Shown here: one piece after another, positions 37,392 to 46,753 of the stretch | How the letters are laid out: each line of letters opens with the position of its first letter | Position numbering within the stretch: position 1 is the stretch's first letter | Assembly: GCF_025147465.1 (NCBI RefSeq) | Contig: NZ_JALXOZ010000004.1 | Span: 74,963 to 138,962, forward strand | Length of the DNA stretch: 64,000 nucleotides | Source: Dermabacter sp. p3-SID358 | GTDB taxonomy: Bacteria > Actinomycetota > Actinomycetes > Actinomycetales > Dermabacteraceae | Direction of reading: 5' to 3' | Notes under the pieces: model-generated | The model's input: the letters and a program-made list of their open reading frames with translations, nothing else | Databases searched by the model: none | Told to the model about the DNA's origin: nothing | Translations under genes and position numbers: made by a program

Positions 37392-37548
37392 ATACGTCGG
37401 TGCATTTCGTGCCGTAGACTTTTTCCTCCCGCAGCGGTTCTCGCGGATTCACGCTTGACATCGGTCGCGTGGCCCCGCCCGGTGAACCGCGCGGTTTGAG
37501 GAAAAGTACCGAGCAAATTTTGTCAGCAAACGAGAAAAGAGCAGTGAC

Positions 37549-37857
37549 GTGGTGTACGCAATCGTCCGCGCAGGCGGTCGTCAGGAGAAGGTGTCGGTTG
37601 GTGACACCATCGTGATCAACCGCGTGGCCGGCGAGGCGGGCGACACCGTAGAGTTCGCTCCCGTCCTCCTGGTTGACGGAGACAAGGTGACCTCCGCGAA
37701 GGAAGACCTCGAGAAGGTCACCGTGACCGCTGAGAAGATCGAGGATTTCCGCGGGTCCAAGGTCCGCATCCTCAAGTTTAAGAACAAGACCGGCTACACA
37801 AAGCGCCAGGGCCACCGTCAGGAACTGACTCGGCTCAAGGTCACGAAGATCGCCTGA
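37549..37857 (+). CDS. rplU: 50S ribosomal protein L21
   Basis: 102-aa L21 binding 23S rRNA. Seen: YAIVRAGGRQEKVSVGDTIVINR, VLLVDGDKV and the C-terminal GYTKRQGHRQELTRLKV RNA-binding signature. Two consecutive GTG codons (37549, 37552) could start it; neither has a strong ribosome site. rpmA follows after 33 bp, as in nearly all bacteria. Confidence 0.95.
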   Translation: MVYAIVRAGGRQEKVSVGDTIVINRVAGEAGDTVEFAPVLLVDGDKVTSAKEDLEKVTVTAEKIEDFRGSKVRILKFKNKTGYTKRQGHRQELTRLKVTKIA

Positions 37858-37890
37858 GCGATCTCAAACATCGAGAGAAGGTACTGACTC

Positions 37891-38145
37891 ATGGCATCAA
37901 AGAAGGGCGTTAGCTCCTCGAAGAACGGCCGCGACTCGAACGCTCAGCGCCTCGGCGTGAAGCGCTACGCGGGCCAGGAAGTCGGCGCGGGCGAGATCAT
38001 CGTACGCCAGCGCGGCACTCGCTTCCACCCCGGCCAGGGCGTTGGCCGTGGCGGCGACGACACGCTTTTCGCTCTTACCGAGGGCGTCGTCGAATTCGCG
38101 CGCAAGCGCGACCGTAACGTGGTGAACGTGGTGGCCTCGGCCTGA
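37891..38145 (+). CDS. rpmA: 50S ribosomal protein L27
   Basis: 84-aa L27, close to the peptidyl-transferase centre. Seen: [26 protein letters not shown] and the signature [28 protein letters not shown]. No Firmicutes-type N-terminal cleavage extension. A GAGAAGG ribosome site precedes ATG. Ends before a strong hairpin. Confidence 0.95.
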   Translation: MASKKGVSSSKNGRDSNAQRLGVKRYAGQEVGAGEIIVRQRGTRFHPGQGVGRGGDDTLFALTEGVVEFARKRDRNVVNVVASA

Positions 38146-38165
38146 GGTCGGTCCCACTTTCACAG

Positions 38166-38207
38166 GTGAGGCGGGGAAGTGCCCAGCGGGGCCCTTCCCC
38201 GCCTCAC
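38166..38207 (+). terminator. Terminator after rpmA
   Basis: A 14-bp stem (38166-38179 pairing with 38194-38207; GTGAGGCGGGGAAG with its complement) with a 14-nt loop, followed by GTTTAA. It separates rplU-rpmA from obg. Confidence 0.8.
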
Positions 38208-38294
38208 GTTTAACCTCCCTGCACTCCAGAGCGGATCAGCTTAGGCTGGTGCCAAGAGCGCTCTTCGCGCATCCGCTCGCGTCGAAAGGCCACC

Positions 38295-39833
38295 ATGGCA
38301 ACCTTCATTGACCGCGCTGTTCTTCACATCACCGGCGGTGATGGTGGCAATGGCTGCGCCTCGATCAAGCGTGAAAAGTTCAAGCCTCTCGCGGGGCCCG
38401 ACGGCGCCAACGGGGGCGACGGCGGTAACGTCATCCTCGAGGTCTCGCGCAATGTCACGACGCTCATGGACTTTCACCACCTCCCTCACCGTCGCGCGGA
38501 GTCGGGCGGATTTGGGAAGGGAGACTTTCGCGAGGGGACGAAGGGTGCGGACCTTGTACTCAAAGTGCCTGAAGGTACCGTCGTCCGTGACAAAGAGGGG
38601 ACGTTCCTCGCGGATCTCGTGGGTGAAGGGACACGGTTTGTCGCGGCACGCGGCGGCAAAGGCGGTCTCGGCAACGCAGCCCTTGCGAGCTCGAAACGCA
38701 AGGCGCCGGGCTTCGCTCTTCTTGGCGAGCCGGGTGAGGAGCGTTCGCTCGTTCTCGAGATGAAGTCGATTGCCGATGTAGCGCTCGTAGGTTTTCCTAG
38801 CGCCGGAAAGAGCTCACTCATTGCCGCGATGAGTGCGGCGCGCCCGAAGATCGCCGACTACCCCTTTACTACGCTCACGCCCAACCTTGGCGTAGTGGAG
38901 CAAGAGCAGTTCCGCTTTACAATGGCCGATGTTCCTGGGCTCATTCCCGGCGCGTCGGAAGGGAAGGGCCTCGGTCTCGACTTCCTCAGGCACATCGAGC
39001 GCTGCCACGTGATCGTGCACGTCCTCGATGCCGCAACGATGGAAGCTGATCGCAACCCGCTCCACGACCTCGAACTGATCGAGAACGAGCTTCGCACGTA
39101 TGCCGAGAGGCTCGATAGCGAGTCGAGCAGGCTCGGTTTGCCGCCGCTCATGGAGCGCCCCACGGTCATCGTGCTCAACAAGGTCGATATGCCTGATGGT
39201 TCGGATATGGCGGACATGGTGCGCGAAGAATTGGGCGAGCGCGGCGTTCCAGTTCTTGAAGTTTCCGCGCTTACGCGTAAAGGCCTTCGCGAACTCGCGC
39301 TCACGCTCGGGTCGCTCGTGGAGAAGCAGCGCAAGGAAACCCCCGAACTCGAGCGTGAGGACCGCCCCACGATTACTCTCACGCCCGAAGATCACGATTC
39401 GAGCGATTTCACGATCACCCCCGAGGAGTTCGAGGGGCAGCTCGTATACCGCATTCGCGGTGATAAACCCGAGCGATGGGTACGCCAGACGTCATTCGCG
39501 AACGATGAGGCTGTGGGGTACCTCGCCGATCGCCTCAACCGCCTCGGTATCGAGGACGCACTCTTCAACAAGGGAGCGAAGGCCGGCGACACGGTCGTGA
39601 TCGGTCCTGGTGAGGATGCGGTTGTGTTTGATTGGGAGCCGACCATGGTTACGGGGGCTGAATTCCTCGGCCAACGCGGCACAGACGTGCGGCTCGAGGA
39701 GCGTACTCGCCCCACGCGCCAAGAAAAGCGCGAGGTGCGACGCGTTCGCGTCAAAGAGCGCATGGATCGCCTCGGTGCGATGGAGGCAGAGCGTAAGTCG
39801 GGCCATTGGGCCGATCCTTCGAAGGACGACTGA
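38295..39833 (+). CDS. obg: GTPase Obg
   Basis: Essential ribosome-assembly and stress GTPase. Domains: glycine-rich Obg fold (residues 1-155, e.g. [16 protein letters not shown]), the G domain with [10 protein letters not shown] (G1), [14 protein letters not shown] (G2), DVPGLIPGA (G3) and NKVD (G4), then a C-terminal OCT domain ([25 protein letters not shown]). 512 aa. SD GAAAGG before ATG. A TAGGCT at 38242-38247 may be its -10. Its stop overlaps the proB start (TGATG). Confidence 0.94.
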   Translation: MATFIDRAVLHITGGDGGNGCASIKREKFKPLAGPDGANGGDGGNVILEVSRNVTTLMDFHHLPHRRAESGGFGKGDFREGTKGADLVLKVPEGTVVRDKEGTFLADLVGEGTRFVAARGGKGGLGNAALASSKRKAPGFALLGEPGEERSLVLEMKSIADVALVGFPSAGKSSLIAAMSAARPKIADYPFTTLTPNLGVVEQEQFRFTMADVPGLIPGASEGKGLGLDFLRHIERCHVIVHVLDAATMEADRNPLHDLELIENELRTYAERLDSESSRLGLPPLMERPTVIVLNKVDMPDGSDMADMVREELGERGVPVLEVSALTRKGLRELALTLGSLVEKQRKETPELEREDRPTITLTPEDHDSSDFTITPEEFEGQLVYRIRGDKPERWVRQTSFANDEAVGYLADRLNRLGIEDALFNKGAKAGDTVVIGPGEDAVVFDWEPTMVTGAEFLGQRGTDVRLEERTRPTRQEKREVRRVRVKERMDRLGAMEAERKSGHWADPSKDD

Positions 39834-41005
39834 TGCCCCGCATCAACAAGGTTCGCATCGGCCACGGCGTTCACGATCCCGCGCGCCTTACTTCGCGAGC
39901 ATCGCTTTCTTCGGCCCAGCGGATCGTGGTGAAGATCGGCTCGAGCTCGCTCACCCTTCCCGGGGGAGACCTCAACCGGAATGCGATCTGGGCACTCGCC
40001 TCTTCCGTCGCCTCACTTGTGCACGATGGCCGTGAAGTCGTGATCGTGAGCTCGGGTGCGATAGCGGCGGCGCTACGCCCTATGGGCTTCTCGCAGCGCC
40101 CGGAATCGATCACTGATAACCAGGCGCTCGCCTCCGTGGGGCAGGGCATGTTGATCCGTGAATGGTCGCAGGCCTTTGGAATGAGCAACGTCCACGTGGG
40201 CCAGGTGCTCCTCACGGAAGATGACATGGTCCATCCCGAGAAGTACAGGAACGTGAGAGCATCGCTCAATGCGCTCCTTGCTTCGGGCGCGGTTCCGATC
40301 GTCAACGAAAACGATACGGTCGCGACACGCGAGATTCACTTCGGGGACAACGACCGACTCGCGAGCCTCGTGGCGCAAGTGACCGGAGCCGATCTTTTGG
40401 TTCTGCTTACGGATGTCGACGGTCTGTTCACGCGCCCTCCCAGGGATCCGGGCGCCGAGCGCATCGCGCTTGTGAAAGATGCGGCGCGACTTCCGGGAGT
40501 GGAAATCGGCTCGAGGGGGTCAACCGTCGGAACTGGTGGGATGGTCACCAAGCTTTCCGCCGCGCATGACGCGACCATCACGGGGACCGCGTGCGTGCTG
40601 ACCATTCCAGTGCATTTCGATGCCGCGCTTGCCGGCGAAGATTGCGGCACGTTCTTCCCCGCGCGCATCACGGGACGGCGGCGCTCGCGCCTCATGTGGC
40701 TCACCTACGCGAGCCGTGGGGAGGGCACCCTCGTGCTGGACGACGGCGCTGTGAGGGCGGTTGTGGAGGAGCGGCGCTCGCTTCTGCCTGTGGGCATTAC
40801 GGGCGTGGAGGGGTCGTTTACGGCCGGCTCGCCCGTGGATATCGCTGATTCTCGTGGGTGTGTACGGGCTCGCGGGCTCACATATTTTTCTTCCGACGCC
40901 ATCTCGCGCATCATGGGGCTCACGTCTGAAGAGATTGCCGCGCATGAAAGCGACATCGCGGTGCACGCGGTCGTGCATCGTGACGATCTCGTCATCGTGA
41001 AATAG
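39833..41005 (+). CDS. proB: Glutamate 5-kinase
   Basis: First step of proline synthesis: ATP-dependent phosphorylation of glutamate. Seen: RIVVKIGSSSLT, VIVSSGAIAAAL, the substrate segment PIVNENDTV, FGDNDRLASLVAQV, LLTDVDGLFT and GTGGMVTKLSAA of the amino-acid kinase domain, then a C-terminal PUA domain (~residues 280-385). 390 aa. The N-terminal ~27 residues before the kinase fold are an extension. ATG overlaps the obg stop by 1 nt. proA follows after 38 bp. Confidence 0.94.
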   Translation: MPRINKVRIGHGVHDPARLTSRASLSSAQRIVVKIGSSSLTLPGGDLNRNAIWALASSVASLVHDGREVVIVSSGAIAAALRPMGFSQRPESITDNQALASVGQGMLIREWSQAFGMSNVHVGQVLLTEDDMVHPEKYRNVRASLNALLASGAVPIVNENDTVATREIHFGDNDRLASLVAQVTGADLLVLLTDVDGLFTRPPRDPGAERIALVKDAARLPGVEIGSRGSTVGTGGMVTKLSAAHDATITGTACVLTIPVHFDAALAGEDCGTFFPARITGRRRSRLMWLTYASRGEGTLVLDDGAVRAVVEERRSLLPVGITGVEGSFTAGSPVDIADSRGCVRARGLTYFSSDAISRIMGLTSEEIAAHESDIAVHAVVHRDDLVIVK

Positions 41006-41031
41006 GGCCTCGTCGCTCTCGTGAGGCGCTG

Positions 41032-41043
41032 TAAAGTGTGCTT
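41032..41043 (+). promoter_or_regulatory. Candidate -10 giving leaderless proA
   Basis: TAAAGT (41032-41037) is followed by 6 nt and ATG 41044, with no ribosome site at a useful distance. Confidence 0.45.
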
Positions 41044-42324
41044 ATGAATGAGAATGTCACGGTAACCGAGGCAGTCCGCGACCGTGCCGCGCGTGCGCAA
41101 CGCGCCCAGAGGCTGATCGCGCACGAGACCCCCGCCCGCAAGAATGCTCTTCTTCGCGCAATCGCCGCGCGGCTCGAGGATGATTCCGTGCACATCCTCG
41201 AGGCAAACGATCGCGATCTGGCGCGCGCAGACGAGAGCGGCATCGAACCGGGACTCAGGGATCGCCTTGCCCTCACGAGGGAGCGTGTCGCGGCGATTGC
41301 GGGGCAGCTTCGTGCCACTGCAGACCTCGCCGATCCCGTCGGTGAGGTCGTGCGTGGGGGAGTGCTCGACAACGGGCTTTCGCTCACGGAGGTTCGTGTC
41401 CCGCTCGGTGTGATCGGCATGATTTACGAAGCTCGCCCCAATGTCACAGTTGATGCCGCGGGCCTCGCTCTCAAGTCGGGCAACGCGGTTGTGTTGCGTG
41501 GAGGGAGCGCCGCGCTCGAGACGAATCGAGCGCTTGTTCAGTCGATGAGAAACGCCCTTCAAGCCGAAGGCTTTCCCGAGGATCTCGTGAGTTCGATCGA
41601 CGAGTTCGAGCGTGAGGGTGCGAGGGCTCTAATGCGAGCCCGCGGTCTCGTGGACGTGCTAATTCCCCGCGGCGGCGCCGGTCTTATTGCCCAGGTCGTC
41701 GAGGAGAGCCTCGTACCAACGATCGAAACGGGCACGGGCAACACCCACATCTTTGTTGATGAAAGCGCGGATCTTGAACGTGCGATCGACATCGTTGTGA
41801 ACGCGAAGACCCAGCGTGTGGGGGTGTGCAATGCGCTCGAGAACCTCCTCGTTCACAAAAGCGTCGCGCACGAGTTTTTGCCTCGTCTTTCGTCCGCACT
41901 CGCAGAAAAAGCTGTTGTTCTGCACGCGGAGCCGCGTGCGTACACGATCCTGCATGGGTGTGAGGCACGTGTGGTCGAAGCCAATGACGAGGATTTCTTC
42001 ACCGAGTATCTCTCGCTGGATCTTTCGATCAAGGTCGTCGATGACCTCGAGGAGGCCGTCGACCACATCCGTGAGCATACGAGCGGGCATACCGAGTCGA
42101 TCCTCACCTCGTCGATTGCGAGCGAGCGGGCTTTCATTGCCGCGCTCGACTCGGCCGTGATCATGGTCAACGCCTCGACACGTTTCAGTGATGGCGGGGA
42201 GTTTGGATTCGGCGCGGAAATTGGCATTTCCACCCAGAAACTGCACGCGCGCGGGCCCATGGCGCTTCGCGAGCTCACAAGCACGACGTGGATCGTGCGA
42301 GGTGAGGGCCACGTACGAGCGTGA
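41044..42324 (+). CDS. proA: Gamma-glutamyl phosphate reductase
   Basis: Reduces glutamyl phosphate to glutamate semialdehyde (second proline step) with NADPH. Seen: VPLGVIGMIYEARPNVTVDAAGL, SGNAVVLRGGSAA, DVLIPRGGAGLI, VPTIETGTGNTHIFVDE, the catalytic cysteine segment KTQRVGVCNALENLLVH and FGFGAEIGISTQKLHARGPM. 426 aa. ATG 41044 is favoured over GTG 41038 because of the leaderless arrangement and the family N terminus. Confidence 0.94.
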   Translation: MNENVTVTEAVRDRAARAQRAQRLIAHETPARKNALLRAIAARLEDDSVHILEANDRDLARADESGIEPGLRDRLALTRERVAAIAGQLRATADLADPVGEVVRGGVLDNGLSLTEVRVPLGVIGMIYEARPNVTVDAAGLALKSGNAVVLRGGSAALETNRALVQSMRNALQAEGFPEDLVSSIDEFEREGARALMRARGLVDVLIPRGGAGLIAQVVEESLVPTIETGTGNTHIFVDESADLERAIDIVVNAKTQRVGVCNALENLLVHKSVAHEFLPRLSSALAEKAVVLHAEPRAYTILHGCEARVVEANDEDFFTEYLSLDLSIKVVDDLEEAVDHIREHTSGHTESILTSSIASERAFIAALDSAVIMVNASTRFSDGGEFGFGAEIGISTQKLHARGPMALRELTSTTWIVRGEGHVRA

Positions 42325-42412
42325 GCTGTGCTGCGTCACCCTCGCTCACGGAGCAACTTGTGGAACAATGGCATAGCCCCACGATGGGATGAACGATTGC
42401 GAAAGGTCTGGC

Positions 42413-42622
42413 ATGCACGCTGATTTTCTGATCCTCGCCGAAGAGGCCGCCGCGCACTCTCACGGTCCGCACCCGGCAGTATTCGGGGTTGTGGCTTTTG
42501 TGATCCTCATGCTTTTGCTCGTGGTCACCTCGCTCTTTAGCGGCCTTCACCAGGAACCCTCGTCGAGCGCAAAGACCGTCGCCGAGGTAGAGCGCGAACA
42601 CCGCCGCGGCGCTTCTCGTTGA
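42413..42622 (+). CDS. Small single-pass membrane protein upstream of nadD
   Basis: 69-aa protein. Residues ~18-40 form one hydrophobic helix ([18 protein letters not shown]), preceded by a His-containing outer or inner segment ([11 protein letters not shown]) and followed by a charged tail. Similar small membrane proteins are found at this position in many actinobacteria; no function is known to me. ATG 42413 follows GAAAGG; an earlier in-frame ATG (42389) lacks a ribosome site. nadD begins 10 bp downstream. Confidence 0.7.
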   Translation: MHADFLILAEEAAAHSHGPHPAVFGVVAFVILMLLLVVTSLFSGLHQEPSSSAKTVAEVEREHRRGASR

Positions 42623-42632
42623 GAATCATCGT

Positions 42633-43241
42633 ATGAGCGCAAAGCGCCGAATCGGCGTGATGGGCGGGACCTTTGACCCAATCCATCACGGCCACCTCGT
42701 TGCGGCGAGCGAAGTCCAATCGGTCTTCGGTCTCGACCAGGTGATCTTCGTGCCCACGGGCCGTCCGTGGCAGAAATCGGGCAAGGAGATTTCCGATCCC
42801 GAGCACCGCTACCTCATGACCGTCGTCGCAACTGCCGCGAACCCGAGGTTCACCGTTTCGCGAGTCGATATCGACCGACCGGGCCAGACCTATACGATCG
42901 ATACGCTTCGAGACCTCCGCGCACAGTATCCTGGCGATGACCTTTTCTTCATCACCGGTGCGGATGCTCTCACGAATATCCTTACGTGGAAGGACTACAG
43001 CGAAATTTTCGATCTCGCTCACTTCGTGGGTGTGACTCGGCCCGGCCACGACATCAATACTGATGGTCTTCCGCCAAGCGGAGTCACGCTCATTGAGGTT
43101 CCCGCGATGGCGATTTCTTCGACCGACTGTCGCACTCGCGTCATGCGAGGCGTACCCGTGTGGTATCTCGTTCCCGATGGCGTGGTGCAATACATCAACA
43201 AGTACAAGCTCTATCTAGGACGTGAGCATGACGGGCACTGA
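42633..43241 (+). CDS. nadD: Nicotinate-nucleotide adenylyltransferase
   Basis: Adenylates nicotinate mononucleotide in NAD synthesis. Seen: [20 protein letters not shown] with the HxGH motif, [26 protein letters not shown] and the C-terminal [14 protein letters not shown] (ISSTxxR). 202 aa. The ribosome site is weak (TTGAGA). It overlaps the next ORF by 14 nt. Confidence 0.94.
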   Translation: MSAKRRIGVMGGTFDPIHHGHLVAASEVQSVFGLDQVIFVPTGRPWQKSGKEISDPEHRYLMTVVATAANPRFTVSRVDIDRPGQTYTIDTLRDLRAQYPGDDLFFITGADALTNILTWKDYSEIFDLAHFVGVTRPGHDINTDGLPPSGVTLIEVPAMAISSTDCRTRVMRGVPVWYLVPDGVVQYINKYKLYLGREHDGH

Positions 43242-44169
43242 GCCGCAGCTTTCCGGGCGTCGTCACGGACGCCGCGCACGAGCGGTGAGCGAGGACGAAC
43301 AGAACGCGTCGACAACTCGCGGCGTGACGGGTAATCTCACGCTTTATGCGCGCCGCACGGCAATGATTCCCCCGCTCGCCGACGATCGACTCCCCGAGCT
43401 CAAGCACTATACGGGCAAGCGCGCGAAGCGTGGCGCAACAGTGACGGCGCCATCCGCCACTGAGGCGGAGGCGAGCACGGTAACTGTGGAGGAAACTCCC
43501 GCCGAAAGCTTTGAGCCCCGCAGTGAGACGGTCGAAGTCGTTGATCCATTGAGCAGTGATTTTCCCGCGTCGAGCGTCGGATCGAGGAGAGGATCGTGGC
43601 CCGGTGCCCTGTTTGGCCGCGACGGAGAAAAATCGGAACCCCCGACCGAACCGCAGACGAGCGTTCTAGCTTCAGAGGCGGTAACCGAGAGCGAGCAAAG
43701 CGGATCGGGGGAGCGGGGCGTCGAGCACACCGAGCCAGAACCGCCGGAGGGCACGCAAGCGTCGGCTTGGATTTCCGTGAACGAGAACCCGGACACCGAG
43801 GACACGAGCGCGTCTGAGGCTCTTGCTCCCAAGCCTGTCGATTCGAATCTCGAGCTCGCCCCGGTGTACGAGACGACCGAGGGCGACGACCCGGTTGACG
43901 CTTCCGAATGGCTTGAAGTGGGAGATCTTCCCGCCGATCAGGCGCCAGAGCCAAAGCCTGCCGCGCGCTTCGAGGGAACCGTGCTCAATAACCCGAGCCG
44001 AACGTCCGGCGGAATCGGTATGTGGATCACGTGGTTGATCGTCGCGGCCATTGCGATCACGCTCGTGGTTCTGCTCGTGACCGGAGTGATCGGGCCGGGC
44101 ATCGTGAACGCCCTCGCTGCAACCCCTGAGACTGCCACTTTTGACTTTGCCGGAGGACTTGCTTCGTGA
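43228..44169 (+). CDS. Hypothetical protein with long acidic region and C-terminal membrane helix
   Basis: 313 residues. Residues 1-60 are basic ([13 protein letters not shown]). Residues ~70-255 are low-complexity acidic Glu/Thr/Ser/Pro. One hydrophobic helix lies near 268-290 ([19 protein letters not shown]), followed by a short exported tail ending DFAGGLAS. It lies between nadD and rsfS, where many actinobacteria encode a LytR-CpsA-Psr protein, but no such domain is visible here. ATG 43228 is within nadD; GTG 43222 is an alternative. The stop overlaps rsfS (GTGA). Function unknown. Confidence 0.7.
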   Translation: MTGTEPQLSGRRHGRRARAVSEDEQNASTTRGVTGNLTLYARRTAMIPPLADDRLPELKHYTGKRAKRGATVTAPSATEAEASTVTVEETPAESFEPRSETVEVVDPLSSDFPASSVGSRRGSWPGALFGRDGEKSEPPTEPQTSVLASEAVTESEQSGSGERGVEHTEPEPPEGTQASAWISVNENPDTEDTSASEALAPKPVDSNLELAPVYETTEGDDPVDASEWLEVGDLPADQAPEPKPAARFEGTVLNNPSRTSGGIGMWITWLIVAAIAITLVVLLVTGVIGPGIVNALAATPETATFDFAGGLAS

Positions 44170-44555
44170 CAGCGACCCAGGAATCCATTGACATGGCCCG
44201 AATCGCCGGGCAGGCCGCAGCCGACAAGCTTGCGGGCAACGTGATCGCGCTCGACGTTTCCGAGCAGCTCGTGATCACCGACGTCTTCGTCGTGTGCTCG
44301 GGCGACTCGGAACGCCAGGTGAACGCGATTGTCAACGGCGTTGAAGCGGAAATGTTCAAGGCCGGCTACAAGCCGAAGCGCCGCGAAGGCGAGAAGGATG
44401 CTCGCTGGATCCTCCTCGATTTCACCGATATCGTCGTGCATGTCCAGCATGAGGAGGATCGCGCGTTCTATGCGCTCGAACGACTGTGGCGTGACGCTCC
44501 GACGATCGATCTCGACCTCGATCTCGGCCCCGAGGTGGAGGCGCAGGAGAAGTAA
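44166..44555 (+). CDS. rsfS: Ribosomal silencing factor RsfS
   Basis: 129-aa DUF143/Iojap protein that binds L14 and blocks subunit joining under starvation. Seen: NVIALDVSEQLVITDVFVVCSGDSERQVNAI, RREGEKDARWILLDFTDIVVHV and FYALERLW (shown in part), all characteristic. GTG start overlaps the previous stop. Its TAA shares a base with the next ATG. Confidence 0.93.
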   Translation: MTATQESIDMARIAGQAAADKLAGNVIALDVSEQLVITDVFVVCSGDSERQVNAIVNGVEAEMFKAGYKPKRREGEKDARWILLDFTDIVVHVQHEEDRAFYALERLWRDAPTIDLDLDLGPEVEAQEK

Positions 44556-45196
44556 TGGCTTCCCGCCTCATTCTTGTGCGCCACGGCCAAACCGACTACA
44601 ACTTCAGCGGCCGTATCCAAGGTGCTTCTGACATCCCGCTCAACGACACTGGCCTCGCACAAGCGTGCACCGTGGGGGAGGCCCTCGCGAAAGATGAAAG
44701 CATTGTAGCCGTGTACAGCTCGCCGCTTGGACGGGCGAAAAGCACGGCAGAGGCGATCGCTACCCATCACGGGATCGAGGTTGTGCCCGACGCTCGCCTA
44801 CGCGAACGAGGTTTCGGAGACTGGGAAGGGCTCACCCGCGACGAGATCGAAAAGGGGTGGCCGTTCGAGTTTGCGCTGTGGCGCGCTGGCGTATCGAGTG
44901 GCCTCGAGAAGGCGCGAGTTGAGCACAGGGCCGATGTCGCGCGCCGTTTTGATGGAGCCTGCCGCGAGTTTTCTGCGCGTCACGAGTCCGGCACGGTCGT
45001 CGTTGTCGCGCACGGGGCAGCGATCTCGCTCGGCCTCGCCGCGATGATCGGCGCCGGTGAAGGCGATTTTCGGGGACTCGCGAGCATGGATAACTGCCAC
45101 CGGGCGGTCGTCGAAGTTATGCGCCGTAGTGAAGGTGCAGGATGGGTGAGGCTCACGTCACTGAACCTCCCGCCGAATTTCGCGGCCGTCCGCTGA
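44555..45196 (+). CDS. Histidine phosphatase family protein (phosphoglycerate mutase-like)
   Basis: 213-aa protein of the phosphoglycerate-mutase-like superfamily. Seen: ILVRHGQTDYN with the catalytic RHG, YSSPLGRAKSTAEAI, LRERGFGDWEGLT and the second histidine in VVVAHGAAISLGL. In actinobacteria a phosphatase at this position after rsfS often acts on glucosyl-3-phosphoglycerate or another small phosphate ester; the substrate cannot be fixed from sequence. The start codon overlaps the rsfS stop by 1 nt, so the two are coupled. A tRNA-Ala gene follows. Confidence 0.88.
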   Translation: MASRLILVRHGQTDYNFSGRIQGASDIPLNDTGLAQACTVGEALAKDESIVAVYSSPLGRAKSTAEAIATHHGIEVVPDARLRERGFGDWEGLTRDEIEKGWPFEFALWRAGVSSGLEKARVEHRADVARRFDGACREFSARHESGTVVVVAHGAAISLGLAAMIGAGEGDFRGLASMDNCHRAVVEVMRRSEGAGWVRLTSLNLPPNFAAVR

Positions 45197-45240
45197 GCAT
45201 GTAATATTGCTGGAGTCGCTTCGGCGATGCTCGAAAATTT

Positions 45241-45313
45241 GGGGCTATGGCGCAGTTGGTAGCGCGTCTGCATGGCATGCAGAAGGTCACGGGTTCGAAT
45301 CCCGTTAGCTCCA
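45241..45313 (+). tRNA. tRNA-Ala (anticodon GGC)
   Basis: Acceptor GGGGCTA pairs with TAGCTCC, including the G3-T70 wobble that marks alanine tRNAs. Anticodon stem TCTGC/GCAGA encloses loop ATGGCAT with anticodon GGC (reads GCC). Discriminator A. A TAATAT at 45202-45207 may be its -10. The original terminator downstream is split by the IS element. Confidence 0.95.
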
Positions 45314-45320
45314 CAATTGG

Positions 45321-45340
45321 AAAGTAACCCCAGGTAAAAT
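45321..45340 (+). terminator. Left half of the tRNA-Ala terminator, split by an IS
   Basis: Contains AACCCCAGG (45326-45334) preceded by AAAG. Its complement CCTGGGGTT followed by CCTTTTT is found at 46786-46801, after the IS. Joining the two sides at the AAT target duplication restores a hairpin with a 9-bp stem, 9-nt loop and T run. Confidence 0.75.
45338..45340. repeat. IS target-site duplication, left (AAT)
   Basis: AAT directly before the TGAACTG terminus; the same AAT follows the right terminus at 46780-46782. Three bases is the usual IS3-family duplication. Confidence 0.75.
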
Positions 45341-45366
45341 TGAACTGCTCCCCATTAGTTGGACTG
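45341..45366. repeat. IS left terminal inverted repeat
   Basis: Begins TGAACTGCTCCCC and ends AGTTGGACTG; matches the right end in inverted orientation at 21 of 26 positions. Confidence 0.88.
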
Positions 45367-45402
45367 AGAAATCAGTTATCGACTAGTGGGGAGCAGTTTT
45401 CA

Positions 45403-45885
45403 TTGCGGACACGAATTTTGCTGAGTGAGCATCAGCGCGAGCAGTTGGTGGTGTGTTTCGAGCAGGGCATGGGGAGCAATGCTGCTGCGAACGTGGTCGG
45501 GGTTTCGAGAGATGCAACGCGCACCCTCTATCGGCGGTTTCAGCTGCATGGCAGGCTTTGTCTTGTGAAGAAACCGATAAAGCAGCAGTACTCGTTCGAG
45601 ATCAAGAAGGAAGTTGTCGAGCGCCACTTCGCCGGCGAGACAAAGATGGATCTTGCGCGTGAGTTTGGCTTGTCGTCAGACCATCTCGTAGATGTTTGGT
45701 CGCAGAAATGGCATAAAGGCGGCGACGAGGCGTTGAAACCGAAGCCGAAGGGCAGACCCAAGGGCTCGACCGCGCCGAAGCAGCTCTCCGAAGAGGAGAA
45801 GCTGCGCCGTCAGGTCGCACGGTTAGAAGCCGAAAATGCTTATCTAAAAAAATTGCGAGACTTGAGGAATCAGGGACGCGCCTGA
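45403..45885 (+). CDS. IS150-type transposase OrfA (helix-turn-helix)
   Basis: 160-aa DNA-binding part of the transposase. Two HTH-like units (SNAAANVVGVSRDATRTLYRRF and MDLAREFGLSSDHLVDVWSQKW, shown in part), then a basic linker (KPKPKGRPKGS) and a leucine-zipper-like coiled coil EKLRRQVARLEAENAYLKKL. TTG 45403 is the start, with GGGGAG ~9 nt upstream; earlier in-frame codons lie in the terminal repeat. Alone it would act as a regulator of transposition; frameshifting at the A7 run just before its end joins it to OrfB. Confidence 0.88.
   Translation: MRTRILLSEHQREQLVVCFEQGMGSNAAANVVGVSRDATRTLYRRFQLHGRLCLVKKPIKQQYSFEIKKEVVERHFAGETKMDLAREFGLSSDHLVDVWSQKWHKGGDEALKPKPKGRPKGSTAPKQLSEEEKLRRQVARLEAENAYLKKLRDLRNQGRA
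45846..45852 (+). other. Programmed -1 frameshift site of the IS
   Basis: Seven consecutive A residues. A -1 shift here takes the orfA frame into the orfB frame, which is open from this point (KKIARLEESGTRLKVEA) to the orfB stop at 46745. This gives an OrfAB fusion, the active transposase in IS150-type elements. Confidence 0.8.
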
Positions 45886-45923
45886 AGGTCGAGGCGATCG
45901 TCATCCTCAAGTCGCACCACCGC

Positions 45924-46745
45924 TTGGAGCACCTCTTAGACGCCGCAGGTATCCCACGGTCGACGTTCTTCTACCATCAAAAACGACTCAGCGTGCCGGA
46001 TAGACACGCTGCACTTAAGCAAGCGATCCGGGAAAGTTTCGAGCGTAACAAGCATCGTTACGGCTATCGGCGGGTGCTGCTAGACCTGCGCAACCAGGGC
46101 TGGGTGGTCAATCACAAACTCGTCTACAAACTCATGCGCGAGATGGGTCTTCGAGCCAAGATCCGCCAGCACAGGCCGTATGTTTTCTACGCTGGAACGA
46201 TCAGCCACATCGCTGCCAACAAGCTTGACCGCAAGTTCACCCCGGACAAGCCAAATACCGTCTTTGTCAGCGACGTCACCGAGTTCAGAGCCGCAGGCCG
46301 CAAGGTATACCTGTCGCCAGTGATGGACTTGTTCGACCGCTCAATCGTCGCTCACACAGTGGCTACATCCCCGTCGACAGCCTTTACCGCTGCGTCTTTG
46401 TCCAAGGCGCTCGCCGCATGTGCACCTGAACCCGGGTGGATGATGCACACCGATCAGGGCTTTCAATACCAGCACGCCTCGTGGCGTAACCTGATCGGCG
46501 ACAACGGTGGTGTTCAGTCGATGTCCCGTAAAGCCAACTGTTACGACAACGCGGTCATGGAGAATTTCTTCGGACACTTGAAAACCGAGATGTACCACGG
46601 AGAAGTCTTCGCCACCGTCGCAGAGTTCAACCAGGCGATCGACAAGTACATTCAGTGGTACAACACCGAACGCATCCAACAACGACTCAAGGGCCTGACC
46701 CCGATGCAATATCGAGATCAGGCCCTTGAAGCCCTAACCGCCTAG
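45924..46745 (+). CDS. IS150-type transposase OrfB (DDE integrase catalytic part)
   Basis: 273 aa from the TTG at 45924, though translation probably enters by frameshift from orfA. N-terminal HTH_21-like part (HRYGYRRVLLDLRNQG), then an rve-type catalytic core with the DDE triad: D in FVSDVTEF, D in MHTDQGFQY, E in YDNAVMENFFGHLK (the usual DDE spacing). C-terminal WYNTERIQQRLKGLTPMQYR is typical of IS3 transposases. Intact, with no stop or frame disruption. Confidence 0.92.
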   Translation: MEHLLDAAGIPRSTFFYHQKRLSVPDRHAALKQAIRESFERNKHRYGYRRVLLDLRNQGWVVNHKLVYKLMREMGLRAKIRQHRPYVFYAGTISHIAANKLDRKFTPDKPNTVFVSDVTEFRAAGRKVYLSPVMDLFDRSIVAHTVATSPSTAFTAASLSKALAACAPEPGWMMHTDQGFQYQHASWRNLIGDNGGVQSMSRKANCYDNAVMENFFGHLKTEMYHGEVFATVAEFNQAIDKYIQWYNTERIQQRLKGLTPMQYRDQALEALTA

Positions 46746-46753
46746 AGTTAAAC

